64,000 bases of DNA from Longispora sp040681875. Its GTDB lineage: Bacteria; Actinomycetota; Actinomycetes; Mycobacteriales; Micromonosporaceae. Below the pieces are notes generated by a model. The model was given only the letters and a program-made list of their open reading frames with translations, did no database searches and was not told where the DNA came from. The stretch is taken from NCBI RefSeq assembly GCF_040681875.1, contig NZ_JBFAZP010000001.1:186001-250000 (forward strand), written 5' to 3'. Of this stretch, positions 38,308 to 46,808 are shown one piece after another (the stretch's first letter is position 1; every line of letters starts with the position of its first letter). Position numbers and translations under genes: made by a program.

Positions 38308-39906
38308 TCACGCGGCTGGCGCCGCCGGCTCGGGTTCCGTCGGGTCGGGTTCCGTCGGGTCGGAGGCGAGCGGGGTCGCCGGCAGGGTGAACACGAACCG
38401 GGCCCCGCCGGTGTGCTCCGGGTCCAGCCAGATCTGCCCGCCGTGGTGCTCCACGATCTTCCGGCACATGGCCAGCCCGATCCCGGTGCCCCCGTAGGCG
38501 TCCCCGCGCGCGTGCAGCCGCTGGAAGATCACGAAGATCTTCTCACCGAACTCGGGGGGTACGCCGATCCCGTTGTCCGTGACCGCGAACCGCCACCGGT
38601 CCCCGTCCGCCTCGACCGTGACCCGGACGTGCGGCACCCGGTCCGGGCTGGCGAACTTCAGCGCGTTGCCGATCAGGTTCTGCCACAGCATCGTCAACAG
38701 GGTCGGGTCCCCCGCCACCGTCGGCAGCGGGTCGCGCTCGACCGTCGCGCCGGTCCGTTCGACCCGGTCGGCCAGGTCGGTGACCGCCTGGTCGCACACC
38801 CGGTCGAGGTCCACCGGCTCGGAGTCGTCGTAGACCCGGCCGACCCGGGAGAACGCGAGCAGATCGTTGATGAGTACCTGCATCCGCTGCGCCCCGTCCA
38901 CGGCGAACGCCACGTACTGCCGCCCCCGGTCGTCCAGCAGCTCCCCGTACCGGCGCTCCAGCAGCTGGCAGAACGAGGCGATCTTGCGCAGCGGCTCCTG
39001 GAGGTCGTGGGAGGCGACGTAGGCGAACTGTTCGAGTTCACCGTTGGAGCGCTTCAGGTCGGCGGCCTGCTCCTCCAGCTGGGCCCGGGCGGTGTTGGAG
39101 AACGCCAGCTCCTGCACGATCTGCCGGCGCATGCCCTCGACGTCCCCGGCGAGCGCCGTCATGTCGGCGGGCCCGTCGACGGTGATCGGACGGTCGTACG
39201 CGCCCGCGCTGACCGTGCGGGTCGCGTCGCCGAGCTGCCCGAGCGGCCGGAGCACGCCCCGGCGCACCAGGGACGTGACCAGCATCCCCGCGAGCAGGAA
39301 CGTCGCCAGCATCAGGCCGAACACGGTGTTCTGCCAGCTCTGCGCCGCCGCCACCTCCGCCCGGATGTCGGTGCGCGCCTGGGCCAGCCGGGAGTCCAGC
39401 GTCCCCAGCGCGGTGCGCACGTCGTCGAACACCGTCTTCCCGCCGTTGACGGCCGGCTCCGGCGCGGCCTCCCTGCCGCCGAGCGCGATGGCGTCGATCA
39501 CCGGGACGGCGACGTAGTTCCGCCAGGTCCGGGCGTGCGTCTCCGCCGCGCTGACGGCCGCCAGGTCGGCGGTGCGGCCCTTGAGCAGCCCCCGGAGCTC
39601 GCCCAGCGCGGCGTTCTCGGCCTCGATCCCCGACGTGTACGGGCCCAGGAAGGTCTGGTCCCCCGTCAGCACGTACCCGCGCAGGCCCGTCTCCTGGTCC
39701 AGCATCGCCCCCCGGAGCTTCTGGCCGGCGATCCGGGCCGGGCTGATCCGGTCGGTCAGCAGGTCGCTCACGGCCGCCGTGCGCCGCATCGCCAGGCCCC
39801 CGGCGACCGTGGCCGCCAGCAGCACCACCGCCAGGACGCCGAACCCGACGGACATCAGCCCCGACGTCGGGTACCGCCGCCATCCGCGTGTCGCCACGGC
39901 AGTCAC
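38308..39906 (-). CDS. CHASE3/HAMP sensor histidine kinase
   Basis: A 532-residue kinase. It has two membrane helices (about 15-38 and 205-228) around a CHASE3 sensory domain (ISPARIAGQKLRGAMLDQETGLRGYVLTGD; key parts LDQETGLRGY). HAMP (LVRRGVLRPLGQLGDATRTVS) and a coiled linker follow, then HisKA with His near 299 in YVASHDLQEPLRKI, and an ATPase with NALKFAS, DNGIGVPPEFGEKIF and GGTGIGLAMC. The GTG at 39906 overlaps the phosphatase stop by four bases. The ligand of CHASE3 is unknown. It is flanked by a PP2C-type regulator upstream and a receiver downstream, a common actinomycete arrangement. Confidence 0.92.
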   Translation of the reverse strand: MTAVATRGWRRYPTSGLMSVGFGVLAVVLLAATVAGGLAMRRTAAVSDLLTDRISPARIAGQKLRGAMLDQETGLRGYVLTGDQTFLGPYTSGIEAENAALGELRGLLKGRTADLAAVSAAETHARTWRNYVAVPVIDAIALGGREAAPEPAVNGGKTVFDDVRTALGTLDSRLAQARTDIRAEVAAAQSWQNTVFGLMLATFLLAGMLVTSLVRRGVLRPLGQLGDATRTVSAGAYDRPITVDGPADMTALAGDVEGMRRQIVQELAFSNTARAQLEEQAADLKRSNGELEQFAYVASHDLQEPLRKIASFCQLLERRYGELLDDRGRQYVAFAVDGAQRMQVLINDLLAFSRVGRVYDDSEPVDLDRVCDQAVTDLADRVERTGATVERDPLPTVAGDPTLLTMLWQNLIGNALKFASPDRVPHVRVTVEADGDRWRFAVTDNGIGVPPEFGEKIFVIFQRLHARGDAYGGTGIGLAMCRKIVEHHGGQIWLDPEHTGGARFVFTLPATPLASDPTEPDPTEPEPAAPAA

Positions 39907-41108
39907 CCCCTCCAGTCCACGTACAACACGGCCAGGTCGTCGTCGTTGCGGCCGGCGTCGTCCGCGTTGACCCGCTCCACCAGCTCGTCGACGAACCGGT
40001 GGGGGTCCGCCCGCTCCAACCGGTCGGCGAGCAGGGCCAGGCCGTCCACGCCGAGCCGGTCGTCCCCCGGCCCGGTCTGGCAGTCGGTCAGCCCGTCGGT
40101 GTACAGCAGCAGCCCGCCGCCCGGGGCCACCCGGACGTCGTGCGCGCGCCACACCGCGATCCCGGGCAGCAGCCCCACGGGCATCGCGGGCGGCACGGCG
40201 GACGCCCGGACCCCGGACTCCTCGACGAGCAGCGGCGCGGGGTGCCCGGCGAGCGTCACCCGGGCCGTGTACCCGCCGGTCGGGTCCGGAGGGCCGAGTT
40301 CGAGCATGCACAGGGTGGCGTACACCCTGTCGTGCAGACGTTCGGCCAGGCACAGGGTCTCCAGGTGCCCGCAGAGCGCGGCCGGGTCGCTGATCCCGGC
40401 GAGGACCAGGGACCGCCAGGCGATCCGCAGGCCGACCCCGAGCGCCGCCTCGTCGGGGCCGTGCCCGCTGACGTCGCCGATCAGGGCCCGGACCACGCCG
40501 TCGGGGGTCTGGACCACGTCGTAGAAGTCGCCGCCGAGCAGGGCGCGCTGCCGGCCCGGCTCGTACCGGGACACCACCCGCAGCCGGGGGTCCGCCACCA
40601 GGGGCCGGGGCAGCAGGCCGCGTTCGAGGCGGGCGTTCTCCTCGGCGCGCAGGGTGGATTCGCGCAGTTCCCGGGCGGAGGCCTCGGCGGCCTTGCGCTC
40701 GATCGCGTACCGGATCGCCCGGCCCAGCAGCTCGCCCTCGACCCGGCCCTTGACCAGGTAGTCCTGGGCGCCCTCGGCGACGGCGGCCATCGCGGTGCCC
40801 TCGTCGTCGAGGCCGGTGAGGACCAGGACGGCCGCCTCGGGGGCCTCGCGGAGCACCCAGCGGACGCCGGCGAGGCCGTCGCTGTCGGGCAGGTTGAGGT
40901 CCACCAGCACGCATTCCGGCCCGTCGGTGAGCGCCTCGGCCGCCTCGGTCAGGGTCCGGCACCAGGTGAGGGTCGCGGCCAGGCCGCTGTCGACGAGGAA
41001 CTCCTCCACGAGCAGGGCGTCGCCCGGGTCGTCCTCGATCAGGACCACGGCGACCGGCGCGTGGGCGGACCCGGGCAGCGGGCCACCCCGGACCTGCGGT
41101 GCCACCAT
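39903..41108 (-). CDS. PP2C/SpoIIE-type phosphatase with receiver domain
   Basis: A 401-residue protein. The receiver (about 18-135) is intact, with E25-D26-D27, Asp70 in VLVDLNLPDSDG, Thr in VLVLTGLDDEG and Lys in DYLVKGRVEG. A coiled linker leads to a SpoIIE/PP2C phosphatase domain with GGDFYDVV, VRALIGDVSGHG, VTLAGHPAPLL and GLLLYTDGLTD, and a final DDDLAVLYV. Such proteins dephosphorylate anti-anti-sigma-like partners when phosphorylated. GGAG precedes the ATG. It is coupled to the CHASE3 kinase, which probably phosphorylates it. No STAS partner is visible nearby. Confidence 0.93.
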   Translation of the reverse strand: MVAPQVRGGPLPGSAHAPVAVVLIEDDPGDALLVEEFLVDSGLAATLTWCRTLTEAAEALTDGPECVLVDLNLPDSDGLAGVRWVLREAPEAAVLVLTGLDDEGTAMAAVAEGAQDYLVKGRVEGELLGRAIRYAIERKAAEASARELRESTLRAEENARLERGLLPRPLVADPRLRVVSRYEPGRQRALLGGDFYDVVQTPDGVVRALIGDVSGHGPDEAALGVGLRIAWRSLVLAGISDPAALCGHLETLCLAERLHDRVYATLCMLELGPPDPTGGYTARVTLAGHPAPLLVEESGVRASAVPPAMPVGLLPGIAVWRAHDVRVAPGGGLLLYTDGLTDCQTGPGDDRLGVDGLALLADRLERADPHRFVDELVERVNADDAGRNDDDLAVLYVDWRG

Positions 41109-41193
41109 CTACGCTCCAGGTTCGCGGGTCATCGGCTGTCAGGCGTGCTGTACGGGCGGACCCGGTCCTGGAAGAGTACGGCGGCGGCGGGAG

Positions 41194-41472
41194 CTACCGG
41201 CAGCCGCGTCGCGCCATCTGCCGGCTCACGCGCGCGGCGTTCCAGGCTACGCCGGCCAGAGCGGTCGCGAGCAGGGCCGCGGGCAGCACGGTCGGCGCGC
41301 CGGACGCGACGACGAGCACGGGGACCGCGAGACCGGCGAGCGCGTACCCCACCACGAGCCAGATCCAGAGCCGCGGCCGGGGCCTGCGCATCCGCGCGAC
41401 GAACCTCGGGTCGTCCGTCTCCAGGAGGCTCTCGATGGCCTCCAGTCGTCGCCTGTCGTCCTGATTGAGCAT
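41194..41472 (-). CDS. DUF3040 domain membrane protein
   Basis: A 92-residue actinobacterial protein. The N-terminal helix LNQDDRRRLEAIESLLETDDPRFVARM is the DUF3040 signature. Two membrane helices follow (WLVVGYALAGLAVPVLVVAS and VLPAALLATALAGVAWNAA). It is a small inner-membrane protein of unknown function found in almost all actinomycetes. It is transcribed in the same direction as its neighbours but with gaps of 85 and 65 bp, so an operon is uncertain. Confidence 0.85.
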   Translation of the reverse strand: MLNQDDRRRLEAIESLLETDDPRFVARMRRPRPRLWIWLVVGYALAGLAVPVLVVASGAPTVLPAALLATALAGVAWNAARVSRQMARRGCR

Positions 41473-41537
41473 CCCAGTCCCCTAATGCCCGCGAAACCGA
41501 TTCACCTTGCCGATTCTCTACCCAGACGGGGTCCGGT

Positions 41538-43925
41538 TCAATCAGCGTACGTGCTGAGTCTGGCCAGAATCTCCCCCGCGCCCGGCAACCCCAGCTCCTC
41601 CAGGACGGCCGCGGCCTCCCGCCACGCGGCCCGGGCCGCCCCCACGGCGCCCGTTTCGCGGTACTCGTCACCCAGGCGGGTCAGGGTGTCCGCCTCGGCG
41701 GGGCGCTGGCCGAGCGCGCGGTACCCGTCGAGGGCCTCCCGGTAGCAGTCCGCCGCCGCCCCGTGCTCGCCGAGCTCGTGCCGGACGTGGCCGAGGCTGT
41801 GCCAGGTGTCGGCCACGCCCTCGCGGTCGTCGAGGGACCGGTGCAGGTCCAGCGCCCGGTGGCACCAGGACAGCGCCGCCGGCTGGTCGCCGAGCAGCGC
41901 GTGGCACCAGCCGATCGCGGTGTGCGCGCGGGCCTCGCCGGTCCGGTGGCCGGCCCGCCGGTAGTGCTCCAGGGCCCGCTCCGCCGCGTCCAGCGCCTCG
42001 GCGTGCTCCCCCCGCACCTCGGACAGTCCGCCCAGGTCCAGGTACGTCTTGCCCTGGCTGGCCTGGTCCCCGACCCGTTCGAACAGGCGCAGCGCGTCCC
42101 CGTGGTGCCGGCGCGCGTCGTCCGGGCGGCCGAGGACGGCGGCGGACAACGCCAGGCCCCGGTGCGCGTACGCGGTCGCCCCCGGGTCCGCCGTCCGCTC
42201 CGCCGCGCCCAGGGCGGACCGGTGCATCGCGTGGTGCTCGTGCCGGTGGCCCTGCCGGAGCAGGTAGTCGCACATCACCCACGCCAGCTGCCAGCTCTCG
42301 GTGTCCAGGCCCAGTCCCGCCGTGAGGTCGTCGGCCGCCCGCAGCACCCCGTGCTCGGCCGCGAACCAGGCCAGGGCCTCCGCCGCGTCCGCCGGGTGCT
42401 CCGGGGTGACCCCGGGGCGCGGCCCGGCCAGGGCGATCCGGGTCCGGCCCGGTTGCAGGCGCAGGGCCGCGCGGAAGCCGGAGTGCAGCAGGTGGTCCAG
42501 CCAGCGGAGCGCCGCCGCGTCCCGGACGTCCGGCGGGTCGTGCAGGTCGGCCAGTTCGGCGGCGTAGGCGCGCAGCAGGTCGTGCGGCGCGTACCGGCCC
42601 GGGGCGTGCTCGGCGACCAGGTGCGCCCGGGTCAGCTCGGCCAGCGGGGCGGCGATCCCGCGCGGGGACACCCCGGCGAGGCTGGCCAGGGCGGGCCGGC
42701 TGATGTCGGGGCCCGGGTGCGGGCCGAGGAGCCGGAACAGCCCGGCGGCGGCGGGGCTGACCGCGCGGTACGACCAGGAGAACACCGCCCGCACGTCGGT
42801 ACCGGGGTCGCCGCCGTCCAGCGCGTCGAGCGGGCCCCCGGCGGCGCGGAGCTCGGCGGCGAACGCGGCCAGCGGGAACTCCGGGTGCATCGCGGCCCGC
42901 GCGCCCGCCACCGCCAGGGCCAGGGGCAGCCGCGCGCACCGCTCGACGATCTCCTCGGCCGCCCCGGGCTCCCCCTCGACCCGGTCCTTGCCGAGCCGGT
43001 GGATCAGCAGTTCCCGGGCCTCCCCGGCGGTCAGCGGGCGCAGGGGCACCGGGCGGGCGCCCTCGGTGGCGACCAGCGGGGTGAGCTGGTCGCGGCTCGT
43101 CACGACCGCGACGCAGCCGGGCGCGCCGGGCAGCAGCGGGCGGACCTGGCCGGCGTCGCGGGCGTTGTCCAGGACGACGAGGAACCGCCGGCCGGCCAGC
43201 GCGGCGCGGTAGGCGGCGACCTGGCCGTCCAGGGTCGCCGGGATGCGCGGCGCGGGCACGCCGAGGGTGGCGAGGAGGCCCCGGAGGGCGTCGGACGGGT
43301 CGAGCGCGCGGCCGTCGGGGGCGAAGCCGCGCAGGTCCACGTGCAGCTGGCCGTCGGGGAAGCGGGCGGCGGCGCGGTGCGCCCAGTACACGGCGAGGGC
43401 GGTCTTGCCCACGCCCGCCGGGCCGCACACCACGGCCAGGGCCCCGGTCGGGGTGGGGTTGCCGGGGCCGGGGAGCAGGTCGTCCAGGGTGGCCAGCGCG
43501 TCGTGCCGGCCGGCGAACCCGGGCACGGCGGCGGGCAGGCCGGCGGGGACGGGGTGCGGGGCCTCCGGGCCGGGCCGGCCGGCGGGGATGCGGGGCGCGA
43601 CCTCCGGTGCCGGTTCCGCGTGCTCGAAGGCGTGCTCCAGCAGCGCGTACCGGGGCCGCCAGTACTCCTCCACGCCCGTCCGCAGCGACAGCCGCGCGGT
43701 CCGGCCGTGCTCGACCGCGTGCGCCCGGACGCCCTCGACCAGCGCGGCCACCACCCGCCAGTCCGGTGGCCGCCGGACCCGGCCGGCGAGGATCGCCCCG
43801 ACCTGGCTCTTGCCCAGCCCCGCCCGCCGCGCCAGCTCCCGCAGACCGGGGCCGCCCGCCTGGGTCCGCAACAGGCGCAGGTCGGCGCACAGCGAGGCCA
43901 GCAGTTCCCGCGCGGGATCCTCCAT
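41538..43925 (-). CDS. HTH/NB-ARC/TPR regulator
   Basis: A 795-residue STAND-type regulator. An N-terminal XRE-like helix-turn-helix (LRELARRAGLGKSQVGAILAGR) is followed by an NB-ARC ATPase with Walker A VCGPAGVGKTALA, RFLVVLDNARDAGQV and LPLALAVAGARA. A winged helix comes next (FRLLGPHPGPDIS) and then six or seven TPR units in the last 250 residues. In actinomycetes such proteins are signal-dependent transcription regulators of SARP/AfsR-like type, although here the DNA-binding part is XRE-like, not SARP-like. The ATG at 43925 was chosen; a GTG nine bases earlier is also possible, sharing the GGAGGGG site. It is divergent from the lectin gene. The target is unknown. Confidence 0.88.
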   Translation of the reverse strand: MEDPARELLASLCADLRLLRTQAGGPGLRELARRAGLGKSQVGAILAGRVRRPPDWRVVAALVEGVRAHAVEHGRTARLSLRTGVEEYWRPRYALLEHAFEHAEPAPEVAPRIPAGRPGPEAPHPVPAGLPAAVPGFAGRHDALATLDDLLPGPGNPTPTGALAVVCGPAGVGKTALAVYWAHRAAARFPDGQLHVDLRGFAPDGRALDPSDALRGLLATLGVPAPRIPATLDGQVAAYRAALAGRRFLVVLDNARDAGQVRPLLPGAPGCVAVVTSRDQLTPLVATEGARPVPLRPLTAGEARELLIHRLGKDRVEGEPGAAEEIVERCARLPLALAVAGARAAMHPEFPLAAFAAELRAAGGPLDALDGGDPGTDVRAVFSWSYRAVSPAAAGLFRLLGPHPGPDISRPALASLAGVSPRGIAAPLAELTRAHLVAEHAPGRYAPHDLLRAYAAELADLHDPPDVRDAAALRWLDHLLHSGFRAALRLQPGRTRIALAGPRPGVTPEHPADAAEALAWFAAEHGVLRAADDLTAGLGLDTESWQLAWVMCDYLLRQGHRHEHHAMHRSALGAAERTADPGATAYAHRGLALSAAVLGRPDDARRHHGDALRLFERVGDQASQGKTYLDLGGLSEVRGEHAEALDAAERALEHYRRAGHRTGEARAHTAIGWCHALLGDQPAALSWCHRALDLHRSLDDREGVADTWHSLGHVRHELGEHGAAADCYREALDGYRALGQRPAEADTLTRLGDEYRETGAVGAARAAWREAAAVLEELGLPGAGEILARLSTYAD

Positions 43926-43945
43926 GGTGGACACCCCCTCCGGCT

Positions 43946-43980
43946 GTCCGGTGCCGTCCGGTGCCGTTCCGTCCGGTACG
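43946..43980. repeat. Short tandem repeats in the divergent promoter region
   Basis: GTCCGGTGCC occurs twice in direct succession (43946-43965), then GTTCC and GTCCGGTACG (43971-43980). They lie just upstream of the NB-ARC regulator start codon, in the 202-bp gap shared with the lectin gene, and could be binding sites for the regulator. Confidence 0.4.
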
Positions 43981-44127
43981 GCCACCCGGCAGCGTAAACC
44001 CGGGGCCATGTCCGTGGTTGTCCGGAAATCGACGCGGACCGGGGTGGCCCGGGTCATCGTTCCGGGGTGCCAGAGCGGCATGCCCGCAACCGGTCCGCCG
44101 GGGACGGGTCGTGATCAGGAGGAACAC

Positions 44128-44721
44128 ATGACAAGTCGCAGACTGCTCGCCGTCGTCGTGGCACTCGCGGGCGCGGTGGCCGGCGGGTTCGCCACCGCCG
44201 GGCCCGCCCAGGCCGCCCCCGCCCCCGCCCCCGCGCCGGTCACGGTGTCGGCGGCCGGGCAGCCGGGGCTGGCCGGGGCGGCGTTCGAGATCGTCAACCG
44301 GGGCACCGGCAAGTGCGCCGACGTGGCCGGCAAGTCCCTGCTCAACGGCGCGCTGGTGCACCAGTGGAGCTGTGCCCGGGGCGACAACCAGCTGTGGATC
44401 GCCCAGCCCGTCCCGTCGGCCCCCGGCTACTACTCGCTGATCAACGTGAACAGCGGCAAGTGCATGGACCTGCGGGCCAACAACGACGACGAGGTCTTCA
44501 ACGGCACGCTCGTCCAGCAGTTCGAGTGCAACCCGGAGCTGTACACCAGCGAGCGGTGGAAGCTGTCCTTCTCCCCCTCGGCCCCCGGGTACCTGACGTT
44601 CACCACGTGGATCAAGGGGAAGTGCCTGGACCTGAACAACGGGTCCGGCTCCAACGGGGCGCGGATCCAGGTCTGGGACTGCGTCGGGCCCATCAACAAC
44701 CAGCTCTGGGCCCAGCGGTAA
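44128..44721 (+). CDS. Secreted ricin B-type lectin domain protein
   Basis: A 197-residue secreted protein. A Sec signal peptide ends near AQAAP (residue 31), then a short Ala/Pro linker and one beta-trefoil of about 140 residues. The trefoil has the QxW-type repeats NQLWIA, SERWKLS and NQLWAQR, and CADVAGKS, CMDLRANN and CLDLNNGSG sugar-site strands. It has no catalytic domain, so it is probably a stand-alone carbohydrate-binding protein. AGGAGG precedes the ATG. It is transcribed away from the NB-ARC regulator and followed by a strong terminator. Confidence 0.9.
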   Translation: MTSRRLLAVVVALAGAVAGGFATAGPAQAAPAPAPAPVTVSAAGQPGLAGAAFEIVNRGTGKCADVAGKSLLNGALVHQWSCARGDNQLWIAQPVPSAPGYYSLINVNSGKCMDLRANNDDEVFNGTLVQQFECNPELYTSERWKLSFSPSAPGYLTFTTWIKGKCLDLNNGSGSNGARIQVWDCVGPINNQLWAQR

Positions 44722-44729
44722 CGCGACGT

Positions 44730-44761
44730 CCGGGGGCGGGCCGATCGGAGCCCGCCCCCGG
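44730..44761 (+). terminator. Terminator of the lectin gene
   Basis: The 12-bp perfect stem CCGGGGGCGGGC/GCCCGCCCCCGG has an eight-base loop. It begins nine bases after the lectin stop codon. Confidence 0.8.
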
Positions 44762-44828
44762 CGTACCCGCATGAGTTCGGGATTTCCGGGTATGGGTCAC
44801 GCACCGACGACGACAGAGGGAGAAGCAC

Positions 44829-45278
44829 ATGAGCAGCGTGACGAAGTCCATCGAGGTCGCCGTACCCGTGCGCGCCGTCTACAACCAGTGGACCCAGTTC
44901 GAGGAGTTCCCGAGGTTCATGGAGGGCGTGGAGTCCGTCGTCCAGCAGGGCGACACCCGCACCCACTGGAAGATCAAGATCGGCGGGATCGAGCGGGAGT
45001 TCGACGCGGAGATCGTCGAGCAGACCCCCGACGAGCGGGTCGCCTGGGCCTCGGTCCAGGGTCCCCGGCACGCGGGCGTCATCACGTTCGCCGCGATCGA
45101 CGCCGAGCACACCCGGGTCACCGCCCTGATCAGCACCGAACCCGAGGGGCTCGTGGAACACGTCGGCGACGCGCTCGGCCTGATCTCCAAGCGGGTCGAG
45201 AGCGACCTGGAACGGTTCCGGACGTTCATCGAGGAACGCGGAGCCGAGACCGGCGGCTGGCGGGGCCAGATCAACTGA
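44829..45278 (+). CDS. SRPBCC family protein (coenzyme Q-binding/cyclase-like)
   Basis: A 149-residue START-like protein with VTKSIEVAVPVRAVYNQWTQFEEFPRFMEGVESV at the start, the pattern of the COQ10/polyketide cyclase 2 group common in actinomycetes. The middle has ERVAWASVQGPRHAGVITFAAID and the C-terminal helix ISKRVESDLERFRTFIEERG. The ligand is unknown. It is followed five bases later by an MscS-like gene in the same direction, so both may respond to envelope stress. GAGGGAG precedes the ATG. Confidence 0.88.
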   Translation: MSSVTKSIEVAVPVRAVYNQWTQFEEFPRFMEGVESVVQQGDTRTHWKIKIGGIEREFDAEIVEQTPDERVAWASVQGPRHAGVITFAAIDAEHTRVTALISTEPEGLVEHVGDALGLISKRVESDLERFRTFIEERGAETGGWRGQIN

Positions 45279-45283
45279 CCGCG

Positions 45284-45961
45284 GTGCCGACCGACATGGC
45301 CCGGCGGGCGCTGCGCGGCGCGTGGCGGCCCGCCGTCCTGGTCGTGGCGGCGTTCGCCGCCGCGATCGTCGTGTCCACCTGGGGCGACAGCCGGTCCGAC
45401 CGGATCGCCGACAAACTCGTCGCGGTCGGCGGCGCGCTCGCGTTCCTGGTCCTGGCGATGGCGGCCACGTTCTCGGTCGCCGGCCGGGTGCGCCGGGTCG
45501 CGGAGGCCACCCTGGGCGGCTCCCACGCGGGGGTACTGCGCCTCGTCGTCGTCCTCACCGGCGGCCTCGTCGCGCTCCTGACCACCCTGGGCCTGATGTC
45601 CGTACCGATCGGCCAGCTCCTGCTCGGCGGCGCGCTCACCGGCGTGGTCGTCGGCATCGCCGGCCAGCAGACCCTGGCGAACCTGTTCGCGGGCATCGTG
45701 CTGCTCGTCGCCCGGCCGTTCCGGGTCGGCCAGACGGTGCGGCTGTCCTCGGGCGCGCTCGGCGGCGAGGTCGACGGCGCGGTGACCGACATCGGCCTGG
45801 CGTACGTGCGCCTGGAGGGCGAGGACGGGGCGCTCTCCGTCCCCAACAGCCAGGTACTCAACGCGGTGGTCATCCCGCGGTCGGCCCCGGAGGCGGGGTG
45901 GGGGCCGACCGGGGAGCGGCTGCGGGCCCGGGTGCGGCGGTACCGGCGGGGCGAGCGGTGA
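45284..45961 (+). CDS. MscS-like mechanosensitive channel protein
   Basis: A 225-residue membrane protein. There are three or four membrane helices in the first 135 residues, then the MscS pore-lining and beta-domain signature GIAGQQTLANLFAGIVLLVARPFRVGQTVRL. The beta domain ends VPNSQVLNAVVIPRS. The large C-terminal vestibule of E. coli MscS is short here. The GTG at 45284 is used; an ATG at 45296 is an alternative. It is coupled in sequence to the SRPBCC gene and ends one base from the convergent membrane gene. Confidence 0.87.
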   Translation: MPTDMARRALRGAWRPAVLVVAAFAAAIVVSTWGDSRSDRIADKLVAVGGALAFLVLAMAATFSVAGRVRRVAEATLGGSHAGVLRLVVVLTGGLVALLTTLGLMSVPIGQLLLGGALTGVVVGIAGQQTLANLFAGIVLLVARPFRVGQTVRLSSGALGGEVDGAVTDIGLAYVRLEGEDGALSVPNSQVLNAVVIPRSAPEAGWGPTGERLRARVRRYRRGER

Positions 45962-45962
45962 C

Positions 45963-46718
45963 CTACGACGGGGCCCGGCGCGGCCGGGCCCCGTTCCGCG
46001 CAGCGCACAGCCTGGTCTCCGCCGACAGCTCCGCGTGCAGCCGGTCGTGTTCGGCCGCCGTGCCGATCAGGGGCCGACGTTCGGGGTGCGCCAGGTAGAC
46101 CCGGATCGCCCGCGCGGTGTACCCGGGCCACACGTCCACCTGGCCGTCACCGACCCACCACCGGCCGCGCACCCGGATCGACGGGTTGTGGTGCACCTGC
46201 TCGATGTCCGCCCACGCCGCCCGCCGGGTGCGGAGACGCGAGGTGACCTCCACTCCGGTCCGGGTGAGAACCATCCTGGGCCGCGGGCCGTGCGCCACCG
46301 CCGTCACCGCCACGACGAGCGAGACCCCGAAGGCCCGCAACCCGATCGGCAGCGCCGGGTCGAGCATGGACGGCAGGAACATCGCGGCGCCGCAGGACAG
46401 GTGAGCGGACGCACGGAGCAGCCGGTCGGCCCGGGGGCACCCGGCGGGGCCCGCGACGAACCGACCGGGGCGGACGGCGAGCCGGAGCGGCCGGAACTCG
46501 GTCCCCCGCCCCACGAACGCGAGGACGGCCACGACGACGAGCACGACCAGCATCAGACCCAGCCCCGGCCCGGTGGAACCGGTCACCCAGGCGGGCCACA
46601 CGACCGTCCGCGCGACGAACACACCGAGGCCCACCACGAGCAGCGCGACGGTGAGCGCCCGGACCCGTTCCCGGACCGGGGAGAGCGTCGAGGGGCACGG
46701 TGGACACGTCGGGGGCAT
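45963..46718 (-). CDS. Membrane protein, paralog 1 of a tandem pair
   Basis: A 251-residue protein with four hydrophobic segments in the first 150 residues (ALTVALLVVGLGVFVARTVVW, LMLVVLVVVAVLAFVGRG and a pair near 115-140). A soluble PH-like tail follows: MVLTRTGVEVTSRLRTRRAAWADIEQV and RPLIGTAAEHDRLHAELS. PH-domain-containing membrane proteins with an I-x-x-V tail are common in actinomycetes, but the exact family is uncertain. The ATG at 46718 lies eight bases after the -10-like TACCGT, so the mRNA is probably leaderless. It is clearly homologous to the next gene through the shared ends. Confidence 0.78.
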   Translation of the reverse strand: MPPTCPPCPSTLSPVRERVRALTVALLVVGLGVFVARTVVWPAWVTGSTGPGLGLMLVVLVVVAVLAFVGRGTEFRPLRLAVRPGRFVAGPAGCPRADRLLRASAHLSCGAAMFLPSMLDPALPIGLRAFGVSLVVAVTAVAHGPRPRMVLTRTGVEVTSRLRTRRAAWADIEQVHHNPSIRVRGRWWVGDGQVDVWPGYTARAIRVYLAHPERRPLIGTAAEHDRLHAELSAETRLCAARNGARPRRAPS

Positions 46719-46725
46719 GACGCAC

Positions 46726-46761
46726 ACGGTAGGGCCCGAGGGGCGCTCCCGCTGCCCCGTG
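46726..46761 (-). promoter_or_regulatory. Promoter motif of paralog 1
   Basis: On the minus strand CACGGGGCAGCGGG (46748-46761) is followed after 16 bp by TACCGT (46726-46731), eight bases before the ATG. The same two boxes with the same 16-bp spacing precede paralog 2. Confidence 0.55.
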
Positions 46762-46808
46762 TGCGGAGCCCCCTCTTGCGACCCTGGCGGTCGGACCGGG
46801 GTGAACCA

